From Apostichopus japonicus (lineage: Eukaryota > Echinodermata > Holothuroidea > Aspidochirotida > Stichopodidae): DNA of 64,000 bases. The stretch spans positions 13,237,501 through 13,301,500 of the forward strand of contig NC_092580.1 of NCBI RefSeq assembly GCF_037975245.1, given 5' to 3'. Below, piece by piece: positions 1 through 12,673 of this stretch. Each line of letters opens with the position of its first letter. Within the stretch, counting starts at the first letter, position 1. The notes under the pieces were generated by a model, which was not told where the DNA came from, searched no databases, and was given only the letters and a program-made list of their open reading frames with translations. A program made the position numbers and the translations under genes.

Positions 1-34
1 TTCTTGTTAATTCTGTTTTGCATGCAATGTATAC

Positions 35-219
35 CTGTAATAAAGCTGAGGAGGAAATTGAATCTCTCTCCGCTATGAGGTCCAGCAGAGACAAACCGCA
101 CCAACATCTGCTGCCCGGTCGACAAGAAATAAGGCCACTTTCCGACTCCATTTCCGCAGAACTTTTCTGGGTCTTCGTCGGAGACGAAACCGTCGGCCCA
201 TATCTCCAGGCGATGTCTC
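35..219 (-). CDS. CUB gene exon 2: C-terminal half of CUB
   Basis: The acceptor ctgcctccccatag is followed by codons giving RHRLEIWADGFVSDEDPEKF, then CGNG, LSTGQQMLVRFVSAG and FNFLLSFIT. This is the second half of the CUB fold with its fourth cysteine. It starts in the phase that exon 1 requires and ends at donor gtatac in phase 1. No ATG-initiated ORF covers this exon; it appears only when the splice phase is followed. Confidence 0.7.
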
Positions 220-1709
220 CTATGGGGAGGCAGAAATCCGTAGTGCATAAGTTTTGTATATTTACATTGAGAAAAAAAATGATGATGCAAATGTAGCGGC
301 ATCCACACTTATCATCACCATAGGCTTATTTGGATCAATATGAGTGAGCACCTGATTACTAGCTAAGGCATTCTTCACACTTACAAAAGCTCCCTCACAC
401 TGATCACTCCAGACCCAATTAGAGTTGTGTTGCAACAGGGCATACAATGGTTGCATCATATAAGGAGGATCCTGTGGTATAAATTGATCTAAAAAAAAAA
501 AATTGATCTGACAAGATATTTTAGACAAACTTTAGAGTTTTAGATATTTTGACTGGTTACCAAAAGATTAGAAAGTTCTCCATATACTTTGTGAACTTGT
601 GTCCATTTGATAGATGTGGGAATATCCTATCACAAGTATAGTCATTGACAATATCCACACCTTTTGGTAATTCAGCTAGTTTCTAATTTCAGTCGATTTA
701 TGAAGTTGGACAAATTTGTACATTTTGTTCTCATATAAATTACGGTTTTCATAGGCCACCATTAATAGGGTCTTGAAACCCTGCGCTGGAAGGACTAGGA
801 TCAATAGCACGACACTCGGCGAATAAATCTTTCTTTGATAAATACCAGACAAGGCCTTCAATGACAGTTGCAACATCATATTCAAATAGATTATGGAGTG
901 ACTTTGAACCGCCAAAGTGGGTAAATACTAGTACTGAGTCCTAGCATGCCCGGGATAAAATAGACCCAAAATCTGTCTCTGTTAAGTGTAAGATAATTGC
1001 ACAATTTCCTGCAAAGTTCTAGACATTTCTTGAGTTGCTTTTTGGTCATAACTACTAAAATTTAGAAGGACAAACTTACAGAAACAGCAACCCGTTTTGC
1101 CCTGGCGACACCCTGCATACAGTACATATGATTTAGTATCTTAACCTTGATTATTAAGTCATATCTCATTATATCACACTTTTGAATTCTTGGCAGCAAA
1201 TCATTGACAGTCAGAGACTGAAGCTTTGGCAAAGTCTCGCAGAACTGGATAGGACTCTGAATATGACAGCGTCCTCTTTTAAATTGGGGCAATGTGGGAC
1301 AGCCCCCCCATCAACTGATCTTAACCAGGAATTTTTAATCAATTGGTCCCTGCCGTTGTTGACCATTCTATTGCTGGGGGGGGGGGGTGCTGGTGAAGGG
1401 GCTTGTATCGAGGATCACAATAAACGATTGTGAAATGACATTTACAAAATGGATTGCTTACTCGCAGCCTGGACTCTCTGGCAGGGAAAGTGTTTTAACA
1501 TTAAGCCTGATGTAAGAGTTGATCTCAGTTGTCCGCAGAGTCCACTCGCATACCACCGGTCCACCGAAGCCAGGAAACGTAATCTCTGTTTCGGAATCAG
1601 CGGCTGCAAGATGTCCTCCACAGTCCTGACCAGATGCCACATAGCAGCAGCAGAGTAGTATGCTGTTTGAAAGGAGAGTATGAAAAAACCAAAATGATGT
1701 ATCAGTCAT
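35..1709 (-). CDS. CUB-domain secreted/membrane protein, 5' part of gene (2 exons seen, continues off left edge)
   Basis: Two minus-strand exons (1709-1462 and 219-35) join in frame to give a signal peptide and one whole CUB domain, about 144 residues. The chosen start, ATG at 1709, lies just before a hydrophobic stretch (residues 6-26) ending in CCCYVASG, a good secretion signal; an in-frame ATG at 1769 is possible. The CUB domain covers residues 30-144. It has the DCGG start, the four conserved cysteines (30, 54, 82, 104), the LEIWADG motif, FCGN, and LVRFVSAG near the end. CUB domains are extracellular binding modules. Exon 1 ends after two bases of a codon (donor gtaagc) and exon 2 restores it (acceptor ccccatag). 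Exon 2 ends in phase 1 (donor gtatac), so more coding lies left of the window. Which CUB protein this is (tolloid, neuropilin, receptor, lectin) cannot be told. Confidence 0.72.
262..528 (-). mobile_element. Ty3/Gypsy-type retrotransposon fragment (RT to RNase H junction)
   Basis: A minus-strand reading frame holds the pattern PLYALLQ, W-x-W, CEGAF, K-x-ALASNQVLTHIDPNKP and then VDAA. This is the linker between reverse transcriptase and the RNase H start in Ty3/Gypsy Pol proteins. Only about 65 residues remain and similarity stops after the DAA. It is a dead fragment inside the first intron of the CUB gene, on the same strand as that gene. A run of A with a repeated aattgatct flanks it near 483-507. 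Confidence 0.6.
529..1461 (-). other. intron of the CUB gene, remainder
   Basis: No further gene or element recognised. A poly-G run lies at about 1377-1387. Confidence 0.5.
1462..1709 (-). CDS. CUB gene exon 1: signal peptide and N-terminal half of CUB
   Basis: Encodes residues 1-82 plus two bases. The signal peptide is followed by QDCGGHL, then FPGFGGPVVCEW and LNVKTLSLPESPGC, matching the first half of a CUB fold. The donor on the minus strand reads gcga/gtaagc. Confidence 0.7.
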
Positions 1710-2496
1710 CACACCGAGCTGCTGCCTGTGCATAACTGTTAGTAGTAGCCTGCATGGTGGTGGGTTCAAATTAATGACATGACTGTAATATCATAGTGAC
1801 CGGCTACGTATTACTCACTGTTGGCTAATTCTTCTCTCTTTTGGGCCTACAAGCCTAGCTACTGCTATGTTAATACTATGCACATGCACCCATGATACTT
1901 TACTGATTTTGGCAAATCATATATATGAAGGCAACAAGGCAAATTGCTGTTCTCGTTGATAACTTAAAATTACTGAAAAACAATAAATATTACAAGTACA
2001 CACAGAATTGTCTGGAAGCAATTACATGGTGGTTATTGTGACAAATATCCTCAAATTAAAGGCCAACCTCGTCCCATGCTTCCTGAGCTGTTGTTTTTTT
2101 CACAGAAATGGGGTAAAATGGGTTTGTCAGTATTTTGATCATGTAAACTGATTGGTTCAGGAGAATCTTATGCAGATTTGGGTTGAAAAGAACTGTACAC
2201 TGATTGCAAATGCCAAATCTCTGTACTTTTTCCTTAGTTTTGTATATCATCATTCATCATATTGGCATTCTGTTTCTTGATGAACACATGGAAACATAAC
2301 TGGTTATATTGGAAATAAAGGAAGTAAAATATCACCTAAAAAGAATATTCTGATAATATTTCTTCATACTACAAACATATATAGTTAATAATGAAGCTGG
2401 TGTCTGGAAGCTCACACAAAGACTGTTAGTAGATAGTCACTGGATATGCCTATGGAACTAATTCTACATTAGTCGACTAGTACATTAGTATAGTCA

Positions 2497-2772
2497 GTAT
2501 TGCGAAGTTCGCCATACTGCGAAGATCGGCCACCCTTAAGAAATACACGATTTCACCATGAAAATCTACAGGAAGAGTCAAATTTCACCAAAAAGTACGA
2601 AGCTACAGTTATTTTCTCTCCAAAATGACCCGTGTGCAAGAAATTACTTACATATTTGTCAATAAAATGACGAAGATCTATGAAGTCTGTTATAATTACT
2701 GAAAAAGCAACTGCGCCCCCAATTTTATCACCATCGCCACACTGTGGGTTGCGCGTCCAAACTTCGCAATAC
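2497..2772. repeat. sequence bounded by a 13-bp perfect inverted repeat
   Basis: The left arm gtattgcgaagtt (2497-2509) and right arm aacttcgcaatac (2760-2772) are exact reverse complements about 250 bp apart. A related cgaagatcggccac motif sits beside the left arm, and another gtggccgaac-type motif lies near 2955. This may be a small inverted-repeat element. I could not define target duplications. Confidence 0.35.
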
Positions 2773-3147
2773 TCTAGCAAGAAATACCAGTTCCACAATC
2801 ACGAAGAATCTTCTTGGAAAACAACGTGAAAACAGTTTGCAGGAAAGAAAGTTTGGCCGTGTATCGTACTATAACAAAATTCTCCCACCATATGAAGTAT
2901 ATTTTCAAATGATTTATACCAGAAGATTTAGTTTTGGGGTGTTTTAAGTCTCAAGTGGCCGAACTTTGAAGTCACCATCCTAATACATAACCATCCAAGA
3001 ATGCAATTTTCTAGGCTATAAATTATTACTTATTACTCATTGCAATACTAGTCCAGGGCTTATGTTTGGCTAGACCTAACACCATTGCAACGATCTGAGC
3101 CATAGATTCTCCAGCTGTACGGTCCTTATTATTGGCTATTGGGTATG

Positions 3148-3191
3148 AAGGCCTAGCAACAGTTAGATCAAGGCCTAGCAACAGTTAGATC
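3148..3191 (+). repeat. 22-bp tandem duplication
   Basis: Two exact copies of a 22-bp unit starting aaggcctagcaac, followed by the first nine bases of a third. Confidence 0.8.
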
Positions 3192-3693
3192 AAGGCCTAG
3201 GCCTAAGTAACACTACAGTAACGTAAGTCATATGCGTTTAGCAATAGGAACTTTTATAATCTAGACCGGGCGGACCTATTACCACTGTACTAGTGTGAGG
3301 TTGCTCAAAGTTTGGTCAAAGTTAACGGCACCAGATCGCCAATTAATATAGAAGCCGTCGTGAAAACACCTCAACTTTCTGTGAGCTCGCCACAGCGTTT
3401 TCGCATGGGGAATCTTCTAGAGAGCGAAGATAGCTAAGCTAAGTAACCGACTGGTCATTTTCACCAGAGATCTTCAACGCCATATACCTGCATGATATGC
3501 TGCGCTTGCGCGTTGCCGCCAAAAGCAGAACGCATATATTCATCATATCTGGTCTGAGGCGATGGAAGAGAGTTCAATGCGAAGGAAGGGGCAGGGGAGG
3601 GACAAACTTTGAAGGGTAGTGGGACATATTACCTAGATTTGAGGGGCTACCACATAATCACCTCAAAACGCGGAAGATACCTGCATGATTACG

Positions 3694-4035
3694 CAGGCGC
3701 GTAGCCAGGAATTTGCCAAGGGAGGGGCGAAACTGTAGAATCGGCATTGCAAACTATTAGAGACCCTATATAGGGTCCTACTATAGGGTCTCTACAAACT
3801 ATCTAAGCGTAGCGCCACCATAAGTTGGCGCGAAGCGTACAAGAAAATTTTGGCTAAAAATGCCTCCCAGATCGCTGGAAATGGCACTTCCCAAGCCTTG
3901 TAAGTTGCATGTTAGCATTATCTCTTTTGAAAATACTAGCGATATCATAAAAACATTAAAAACAAATTTGAAAAATATGCTCAAGGGAGGGGGCGGCTGC
4001 CCCCTTCGCCCCCCCCCCCCTTGGCTACGCGCCTG
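3694..4035. mobile_element. non-autonomous hAT-like MITE, intact (342 bp)
   Basis: The ends are inverted repeats: CAGGCGCGTAGCCA at the left, TTGGCTACGCGCCTG at the right. The element is flanked by a perfect 8-bp target duplication, tgattacg (3686-3693 and 4036-4043). An 8-bp duplication with ends beginning CAG is typical of the hAT superfamily. Inside, on the minus strand, is the roughly 110-bp module (gaagtgccatttcc to cgctacgcttag) shared by six other places in this window. A 12-bp inverted repeat (3759-3770 and 3782-3793) around tagggtc is specific to this copy. There is no transposase reading frame. Confidence 0.85.
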
Positions 4036-4043
4036 TGATTACG

Positions 4044-7000
4044 TGACCGTGCCGCAAGAAAGCAAAAACTATTTTCCTCGGTTGTCAATTCGAGGCGACG
4101 AGAGAAGATAAAACTGTGGAGAGGGGCCGAAGGGAGGAAAAAACTCCGTAGGAAAGAGGGATATATGACTTTGAGGGGACAAACCACAAAATCACCTCAA
4201 AGTGTTCCGGCAAAATGGACTCATGTCTCTGTGAATTAGATACCTTAATGTTTCAAAGTTAAACACTGAACAACACTTTTATTTATATTTCTTTTAATTT
4301 CAAACAATATAGGGACTTGTTTTAACCAAGCCAGTTATTCACACTTACCGCAGGTTAAGCGAGATCGCCCTATATATTTTATGAATCGGGACAAAGTAAA
4401 CCCAATAACCGCCTGTATAGTCCACAGGATATATAAATACGCTTATCGCGATTGTTTTTCACAATAACGTAGTAATTATACTTCCCATTCTGACCAAAAT
4501 TCTGACCTGAAGAAAAAGGGAAGAGAAAGGGTTTCCCCCAAAACATTTATTGAAAGGTAATACGTCATCCCTATTTCAGGAGTTTTTGCTGACAACCAGA
4601 AAGACAAATGGCCTATAAACCGCGAATCCCCGGGCACGTTTGACCTCTCTGCACCTAAAACGACATGTGACCTTCCATCCAGAGTTCCAGACAGCAAAAG
4701 AAAAAGGATTCTTGTAGGAGACTCAAACCTATCCATCTTTAACTGATACATGATAAGAGATTTTTGTGACGAGCAACTGCCCCAAATATCTAAGAAAATC
4801 TTGTTCCGTTACTAAGAATGACTATAACCTATATACAGTACACAAACGACGTGTCACTGAATATAAGGAGTTGTAGTTCTGTGATATGTGTTGCCATAAC
4901 TTTCTGTTTTAACTGTGCTATACTTTCTATGTTTTCAAGGTGTAAAATGTTAGCAGTGTTGAAAAACAAAATTTGAAGTACATGTCGGCAGGCTCGGTGA
5001 TGACATATTTAGACTTGACCAAGTTTTTCACCATACAGACCAATGATGTTTGCTGGTTGGGTATAGTGTCTCGATGTGTGTTTGACAAATTTACACTTGG
5101 ACCTTTCCAGCTTACTGCCCTAAAAGCTCGAGTGAAAATGACACCGTTCTATGCAATTTTCATATTAATATTCTTTATTTTTATTGAGTTATCTGCATCG
5201 TTAAACATTTTGAGCTGAATAAAATTCGCCAGATTTATTAACGAGTCAATAGATTCTACAAATTTCAATCGAAATTTGCAAGTCCCGCCCAACAGATCAT
5301 ATACGCCAATCAAATATCTCTGTTTTGTTAACGACCGTTAGGCATAGGACTACTTTCGATTCCGTGGGCTAGCCTGTGTTAGGTTTCTTCTCTTGAATAG
5401 TGTCTTCCTTTTGGTCTTACCGATGTAGCTTGCGAAATTGTGTCATTTCCTTCCATTACAATGAAATAAACAGGTGTTTCCAGACGTTTCCTTCGTGGAA
5501 TTGGGCCAAAAAAAAGTGGACGGTACCAGTATATATATAGGTTACATTTGTGTAATGACCATGTTGATATGCAGGGGCGGTCGCAGTGGTTTTACGGTAA
5601 ATCGTTCGTGCCATAACGGCAACAGAAAATAAATTTCTTTCTTTCGGTTTCTACAGCTTTTCTCAATCAAACCCACCTGGTCAGAGTGCATTTACAATAA
5701 GAAACATTGAATCTGCTTCGGAAGTTTGTTTTCCGAAATTCATCAGCAAACACGTATTGAGACTTAAGATAATCTACACACAGACTATTTACGAATTAAT
5801 TTCCCCCATTGAAGCTTTACTTTTGGAATATTATCCTTTGCCCTCTGGTGACTTATATAGCTGCTGTTGTTAGTTCGGTTAGTAAAGCAAATCTACGAAT
5901 GCAGTTATAGAAGTTCATCTCTAGCGCTAGGCTTTGCATTATCCAAATTTACTACACTTTCAGCCTTCGGTTTTAACTCCCTTCTGCATGACCGATACTA
6001 AACTCATTCGATAGGGTTCATGAATTCTAGCCATAAGTTAATCAAGTTTATTTTCCTTCTTTCCCATATAGTTTCAGCCGGGCGGTAGTCTGATACTAAG
6101 GAAAGCCGGTTGGGGGTATTCTTAATCCATATTTCTCAACGTGGGGTCCGCAGACTATTATAACGGACATTGTTTTACCGCCGTGACTCCCTCGTGATGG
6201 CCCAGAGGTACGCGAAAAGTAAGGTCCGTTAAATCCAAAGGGGTCCATTAACTTTTACTGCATATATTATACGCTGTCTTTAAGTCTACGAGTGCCACAT
6301 CGGGCGAACTGATCCATGGATTTTTTCTGACTTCAACATGGTGGCGCTGGGAACATTAGTGATGTTCCCTTTGTCGGGGGTGGGGGCGGGGAAGGGGAGG
6401 GATTCTTGAACATTTCGTCATTGTCTCTAGGGGTCCGCTTAAACGGTCGGTACAATTGTAGCTTGGGTACCTTGAAACTGTGAGACTTTCTTCCAAAATG
6501 GCTAACATATTACAAACGGACGCAAAGTCATACCTAGACCAACACGTATACTGACAACGTATAAACGTGTGCTATGATGGAAAAGATAGCACCATTTAGT
6601 TATGCATCGGAAAGGGGTCTCTTACCCAAACCAAAAATTCCCCGGGCCCCTTTCTGACGGGCATCAGGAACGCTAACTGTGTCCCTTCTACGTTCGAACT
6701 CTGGCTACGGGCATGCCCTTATCCCCACCCCATTATTATTCTATAGTGTTCCTAGTATACGTGTATACCACTATAGTAAAATATCCTCACGCCAGAGCAA
6801 CGTATGGAACAGAATGTACATAGGCCTATAATCAGGAGTCGGAATATCTCAGTTGTGTATGTCTAAACATGTGTTTGCGTGTTACTTTATTTCAAGCGAT
6901 ATATAAATAGGGCTATGAGTCACGTTCATACGGTTCAAGCCAACGGAACTCGTGACTGCAAATAATGACTTTATCATCAAAACGGCATCCTTTTCCATAT

Positions 7001-10000
7001 ACCACAATGATGGTAATGTATTGCTCTGGACATATATATACACACACTGCGTAAGCGGTCTGCTGCATGCTTGGTCGGCCGCGTTAAGCAATTTCCCCTC
7101 TTGGTTTTGAATTTCCCCTTTTACACCATTCCGTTTTGGCTGATGGAGAGATAGTTGCTAAATTGACTATATGGTTCTTACCTTCTTGTTGATTAAGTTT
7201 ATATATTCATGTCTACCAAATATATTTTGTTTTATATCCCCCCCCCACCCCTTCTCTCTCTCCCGCCCATCCCCCTCTAAACGCAAAAATGTTCTTACAT
7301 AAGTTTTTATCGCCTTGAGAAAGTTTTTGTTATAACATTAGAAAAAAGCATGAAACATCGTTACCTAAAGATTTTAACGTTATCGCCGGATCGGAATGCG
7401 CATGTAAAATTCTATATATAGGCAGAAAACGTAAACGTTATAAATATGTTGCCGTCAAGTTCATGCCGTTTATCTGGTTATATACTTACCACCAGCTGAT
7501 TGTGATTTTTTTAAATAATAAAAATAATAAAACTAATACGTGATTCCCACCGTTTCCAAGAAATAACACCATAGAATTTTCAGGAATGGGTGTGGGTGGG
7601 ATCGAGGGGTAGAGTGAGCGGCGCCTCGGATGAGAATCCTATTACTAAACAGGGCTATACGATTTAACTATTAATAATTACAAACTCCCTGGCAAGTTCT
7701 TTCGGTAAAGATTAAATAACCTCCTTCCCCTCCCCCACCCCGTTAAGTTTAGCCAACAATACAGAACATGTTAATGTGAAGCCAACTATGTGGCTATAAC
7801 GGTTGGGAGGGGGTTGGGCAAAACCTTCACTATAGTTTTCGTTATCAAGGGTCTTAAAGATTATCAGTATTGGCACAAAACTTCTAAGATGCTAAAAATT
7901 GCTAAACGTTTTGATGCTCAGTATACCTTCCAGATGGCTCTGAATATCCAGATATCGAGAGGAGTGGTAAAGTTGAGAAGGGGGGTGGGGGTTCTCTGAG
8001 GTGGAGGGGGCGAGAAGTGGTAAAGTTGAGGGGGAGATTCTTGAGGGTGGCAGTAAAGAGTTTGAAGTTGGAACATGAGTGAACATTATAATGTGACTGT
8101 CTAGCATATTTTGGGCCAAGACTGATGACTTTTTAAATTCTGCAATAAAAAATTTGGGCGCTCATATTGTACCATCGTGCAGGTACATTTCATGCGATTA
8201 TATACTTTCAATTGTTTATAGTGACATCAAACATAATAGGCACAAATGTGAAGAGGTTGGCGAATGCCCCACTTTTTTCCTCAAATTCAGATGGCATGCA
8301 ACAACTCCGGAAGGTGGGATAAACAAATCGCACCATGTCGCGGCCCCGCGCCCCTGCCCCCACCTCCTAACACTTACGTAATACCACCACTGTCCAAAAC
8401 TTCGCCGAGTATATCGCCCAATGTTACTGTGGTGACAGCATATACAAATATAAATCATTTATGATTTGGCAAAATGCCTGCGGTATTCCGTAGCCATAAA
8501 TAATAACTGCATGGTTGGGTGTACCGCATCGCCAGCCACTCTCTACAAATAATATGTACCTTCGCCTTACGTTGTGAACCCACACGCTATAGTGACGCAC
8601 GTTCGTAGGCCAGATACGCATACATAATTGAGGGGCCAGTTTTAACATGCAAATATAACTACGTAGCCTAGCCCAAGTTACACATTTCCTATAGGAGGTT
8701 CTTGAATAGCGCGAGATATAGTTGAAGATGAATTGATATTGTATATCATAATATACTACAGAAAGACAGTAGATAAATAAATTGTCTGTTAACAGATCAG
8801 AAAATACCAACTTACACAATAAACACTTTCTCTAGTTCTTTCCAACTTCGGGCAAACATTTTTCCAGCAGAGTCGCCCCCCATCATGGACGGTACAGGCT
8901 CAGTCCGCGATTAAGTTACTTGTATAATTCTGTAAAAAGTAAACTTCGAATAGTACAGAGAGACCATATGAAATCTCTGTTGCTATGCAACGCAGATCAC
9001 CTTTAACCACCGAATCTCCGACTTGAAAGTTCTACTTCTCAACGATTCCTATAAAGTATGGAATGATTTGAGTCTCTCTTCTCCCGAGTACCATTCGTTC
9101 GACCGTCTGTTATGCTACACTATCATAAAGTGTATAAACCAAGATGATAACCCTCGGTTTTATCATGAAACTGCGTTCTGTGACTGGTTGAATGCACATG
9201 CTATTGAAATCGCTTGAGGCTTGAGATCACAGCCACAAAAGTGGTGTAATATGCTGCTCGGAGGGAAGACTTTTCGCCACTGTGTCGGGGTCAAGGGAGT
9301 CAGCGATTGACACTGAAATCATGCTCGCTTCTTGACAAGTGAATACGACAAATGTAATGCAAGTGCGACATGGAACCTATACTTACAGGAATATGTAGTG
9401 TCGAGGAAAAGGTCAAAATTCCGCGAAATACATGCACCTACCAGAAAGGGTAAAGCAACTTCCGCTGTTCAATAACGTTTTGAGGTTTTGGTATGTACTT
9501 TAACTTATCTCCAAATGAGGTTTTGTGCTACTCTCAATTCCGGATCAGACAGGATCGGTTGGTTCAATTGGGGTAGAGGATGAGGGGGGGGGGGACTGGG
9601 TCAGTGGTGTGTTCAGAATTTGAATAGTGCGTGGGGGGGGGGGAATCTAAATCTCCCCGCATGATTTAGTAATTTAGTAGGCGGTAGGGAGCATGAACCT
9701 TTATGGAGGGACCAGAGACAAATCAAGGATTGTTTAAAGTGAAGTTGGCGAGGGGGCTATGGGTACTCCCTCGGAAAGAACAGACGTTTACTGTTGCATT
9801 CTTTGGTATAATTAGAACATAAAATTTGGTCTTAAATTAGCTCCAAACGCAAGGTAGCAATAGTTTCATTCTTCCTAGGCTGAACCAATGCCCCCGACTG
9901 ATGATGCGAGGTGAGGTAATGGTCCCCCACCCCATCCCACCCCCCCCCTTGCGCGTGCCACTGTTTGGGTTAGCGGTGAAACGGGAGATGAAAGGAGTTG

Positions 10001-11152
10001 AGGGTAGGGTGGTTTGGGGGAATAGGAGGGGGGATTTGAAGGTGGAAGGACATTTGCATGGGGGTGGTAGGGATCGAGCTAAGATCCTGAGAACTGTTGT
10101 CAGGATACTTTACTATTGAAAACCCTTCGTCGTGCTAAATCTATTATAACAAAGCACAATATGACCTAAATATATTATCGATTCATTGTCAACACTGTTA
10201 AAACTTAACAGTCTTCTCCTTGAAACTGTGAAAAGAAAATATGTGGGAGAGGGGGGGGGGGCGAGGAAGAGAAGTAAATATTTCAGATCCCAGTGGCAAA
10301 TCTACGAAACAACAGCTCCTAGACACAGATTAAAACCAGGACATCTCTCAAGCTGAACAATATTTTTTCTTGAGGGAGGATTCGTACGAACCCCACCCTG
10401 CCAACACCCCCTGCATGATAAAGATTATAATCCATAAGAATTTATCTCCAAGCTCTTGATAGATTTCAACAACAAAAAACGTACGTAGAAGTTGAAATTT
10501 CATGAAAATAAATATTCATCGTTGCAAAAGTTGCAGAATATTGCATCATTTTACATTTTAAGCAGGTTACGTTATACAAAACTTGACCTTCACTCGAACC
10601 GCGGTTACCTGCGAAGTATAATCGTGATGTGGAAATAGGGATTTGTAGTTAGATAGTGCCCAATCATAGTTGTTTCACGCCTGTACAAGTTTTTTCTCAA
10701 ATCCGTTTAGTTGGGCAATAGTTGCAGCCCACGCGCACATTTCTGCAGCCATGCATGAATCAACTGCTGACGAATTCACTAAGAACCCGAATAAAGAATA
10801 TGCATGTAACTTTGGGGATATCAAATGATTTGTGTATAAAGGGTCTATATGCTCGCGGTGGACATTTTCATAGAAAATGTGGCCATTAAAAATGTACTAA
10901 TCTCTGAAATGTACTGTACGAAACTCTGACGTGTGAAAAAGATTTAAAAACGCACCGCGTCACGACCACGCCTCTTTAAGTTGCCATTTAAATAAGATTT
11001 CACTCTTTGTTACGGGAATTGGTTCACAGTCAAATGTTTCGACCCGTGAGATTAGGTACAAACTTTCACTGTGGTTCGCAAGATCCATTTCGTGCTCAGC
11101 TCAACTCTATATACGAATCAGGTGTATCGCAGCTGCATGTATGGTACTACCC
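4044..11152. other. long gene-poor stretch
   Basis: No recognisable gene over about 7 kb. The DNA is AT-rich with interspersed poly-G or poly-C runs (for example near 7240, 9586, 9633 and 10251). One possible but unidentified exon lies at 4580-4746, described under findings. Short ORFs, including one of 131 codons on the minus strand at 8424-8819, have no family features I can see. Confidence 0.45.
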
Positions 11153-11199
11153 AGGTGCGTATCCAGGGGGGGGGCGTTGGGGGCGCGCGCCCCCCGGGT

Positions 11200-11395
11200 A
11201 AGAAAAAGAGGAGAGAAAAAAAGAGAAGAAAAAAGGAAAAAAGAGGGGAAAAGAGGAGGAGGAGAGGAAGGAAGGAAGGGAAAAGAAAAAGAAGAAAGAG
11301 AGAAGAAGGAGAAAAGGAGGGAGTAAAAGAAAAACGCGAAGACACCGGGAAGAGAAAGAGGAACAGTGACATCATTACAGCGCTGAAGGGTAGCC
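11200..11395 (+). repeat. polypurine (A/G) tract
   Basis: About 190 bases almost entirely A and G on the plus strand, with gaaaaagaggag-type low-complexity sequence. The Lys/Arg/Glu-rich and Ser/Leu/Phe-rich ORFs over it are artefacts of this composition. Confidence 0.85.
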
Positions 11396-11609
11396 AGTGA
11401 CGGATCAATGATTTCGTAAAAGTGTGCCTCACCCTACCCCTTACACCGACAACTCCATTTTTTTGACGTTTCCATTTTCCTCTCTCACTAATGATCTATA
11501 TATATACTATATATGGTCTATCATAACGCGTGTGTAGAATTGTGCTATGAAACCAACTGTGGCTGGTCTCGAACTCGACCGTGTCGTCGGGGAACATGAC
11601 GCATTTTGG

Positions 11610-11931
11610 GATGGGGGCGACCGCCCCCCCCCCCATTCAGCATTTTTTTAAATGATATCGCTAAGTAATTTCAAAATAGAAAGTGCTTAGATGCAACTTA
11701 CAAGGCCTGGGAAGTGTCATTTCCAGCGATCTGGGAGACATTTTCGGCCAAAATTTGCTTGTACGCTTCGCGCTAACAAATGGTCCTGGGTAGTGCCATT
11801 TCCAGCGATCTGGGAGGCATTTTCGGCCAAATTTTCTTGTACGCTTTGCGCCAACCTATGGTGGCGCTACGCTTAGATAATTTGCCTACAGGCTTCGCCC
11901 CTCCCTTGGCAAATTCCTCGCTACGCGCCTG
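11610..11931 (+). mobile_element. truncated copy of the hAT-like MITE with module duplication
   Basis: The right end cgctacgcgcctg (ending 11931) matches the 3694 and 34524 elements, but the left terminal repeat is missing. The shared module occurs twice in tandem: the segment from gaagtgtcatttcc at about 11709 is repeated from gtagtgccatttcc at about 11790. Confidence 0.6.
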
Positions 11932-12290
11932 TTCGAATTTGTAACGCAAACAGCAGATATCACATCATATCAGTGAGCATGAAAATGGCGTTCCAGGATG
12001 AAAATCCTCAAATCTGTCCGACTTGCCTGAAAAAATAACCAACAATTTTCGCGCGCGAAGCGCGCGTTCAACGTGTCAATGTCAATATCATATAAGCAAG
12101 CATCGGTTATTACATCGCATGCCATCATGCCATCATGCCGTACGGTCCGTTAAAATTGCGCAGTATACCGCGGGATGCTAATGTAAACAACGACATGTCT
12201 CATGTAGATGTATAAAAAGCGTGGAGGTCCAATTATGTCAAAAGTTTCCTTTACATTAGTAATGGCAAATTAGGGGCTGCACCCGCCGCG

Positions 12291-12673
12291 CAGTGGCGGA
12301 GCGTCCATACGGTGGAGCGTCCACTCACCATACGGCGGAGCGTCCACTCAAATGGACTGCTGGCGCCTTTTTCAGCCCTTTACCACTTTTTACTTATTCT
12401 AGATTATTGACTTTTTTATTGCGCTCTCATCTACTTATTGACATTTGTCACATTTTGTTGGTGTAATTTGACGATGACACCCTATTCTTCGTTTATCTGC
12501 AAATTAGCCAGGCCCTGAAAGGGTCATTTCCGGCGATCTAGGGAGTATCTTTACTCAAAATTTGTCTGTGCGCTACGCGCCAACCAGTGGTGGCGCTCCG
12601 CTTAGATAGTGTCGAAAGCGCCCCTACAGACCATTCTCGCCCCTCCTGACCAATACCCCTAGCTCCGCCACTG
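12291..12673. mobile_element. hAT-like MITE of a second end type (383 bp)
   Basis: The ends CAGTGGCGGAGC and GCTCCGCCACTG are inverted repeats, flanked by a perfect 8-bp target duplication ccgccgcg (12283-12290 and 12674-12681). The right half carries a diverged copy of the same 110-bp module found in elements with CAGGCGCGTAGC ends. An internal direct repeat (tacggtggagcgtcc and tacggcggagcgtcc) lies next to the left end. No coding capacity. Confidence 0.85.

Larger units (their letters stand above)
1710..3685. other. upstream of the CUB gene; no gene seen
   Basis: The CUB promoter should lie here but I see no clear TATA box or initiator. The stretch contains a 13-bp inverted repeat (2497-2509 against 2760-2772) and a 22-bp tandem duplication (3148-3191). 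Short ORFs on both strands resemble nothing I know. Confidence 0.4.

Noticed and set aside
18-296. 92-codon plus-strand ORF at the left edge
   Set aside because: It is the antisense shadow of the CUB exon on the minus strand.
4476-4751. 91-codon minus-strand ORF
   Set aside because: Overlaps the plus-strand open segment and has no recognisable features; only one could be real and neither is proven.
8424-8819. 131-codon minus-strand ORF
   Set aside because: No domain, signal or neighbouring splice sites that make sense; composition is random-looking.
11071-11432. Lys/Arg/Glu-rich plus-strand and Leu/Phe/Ser-rich minus-strand ORFs
   Set aside because: Both come from the polypurine tract inside a transposon nest.
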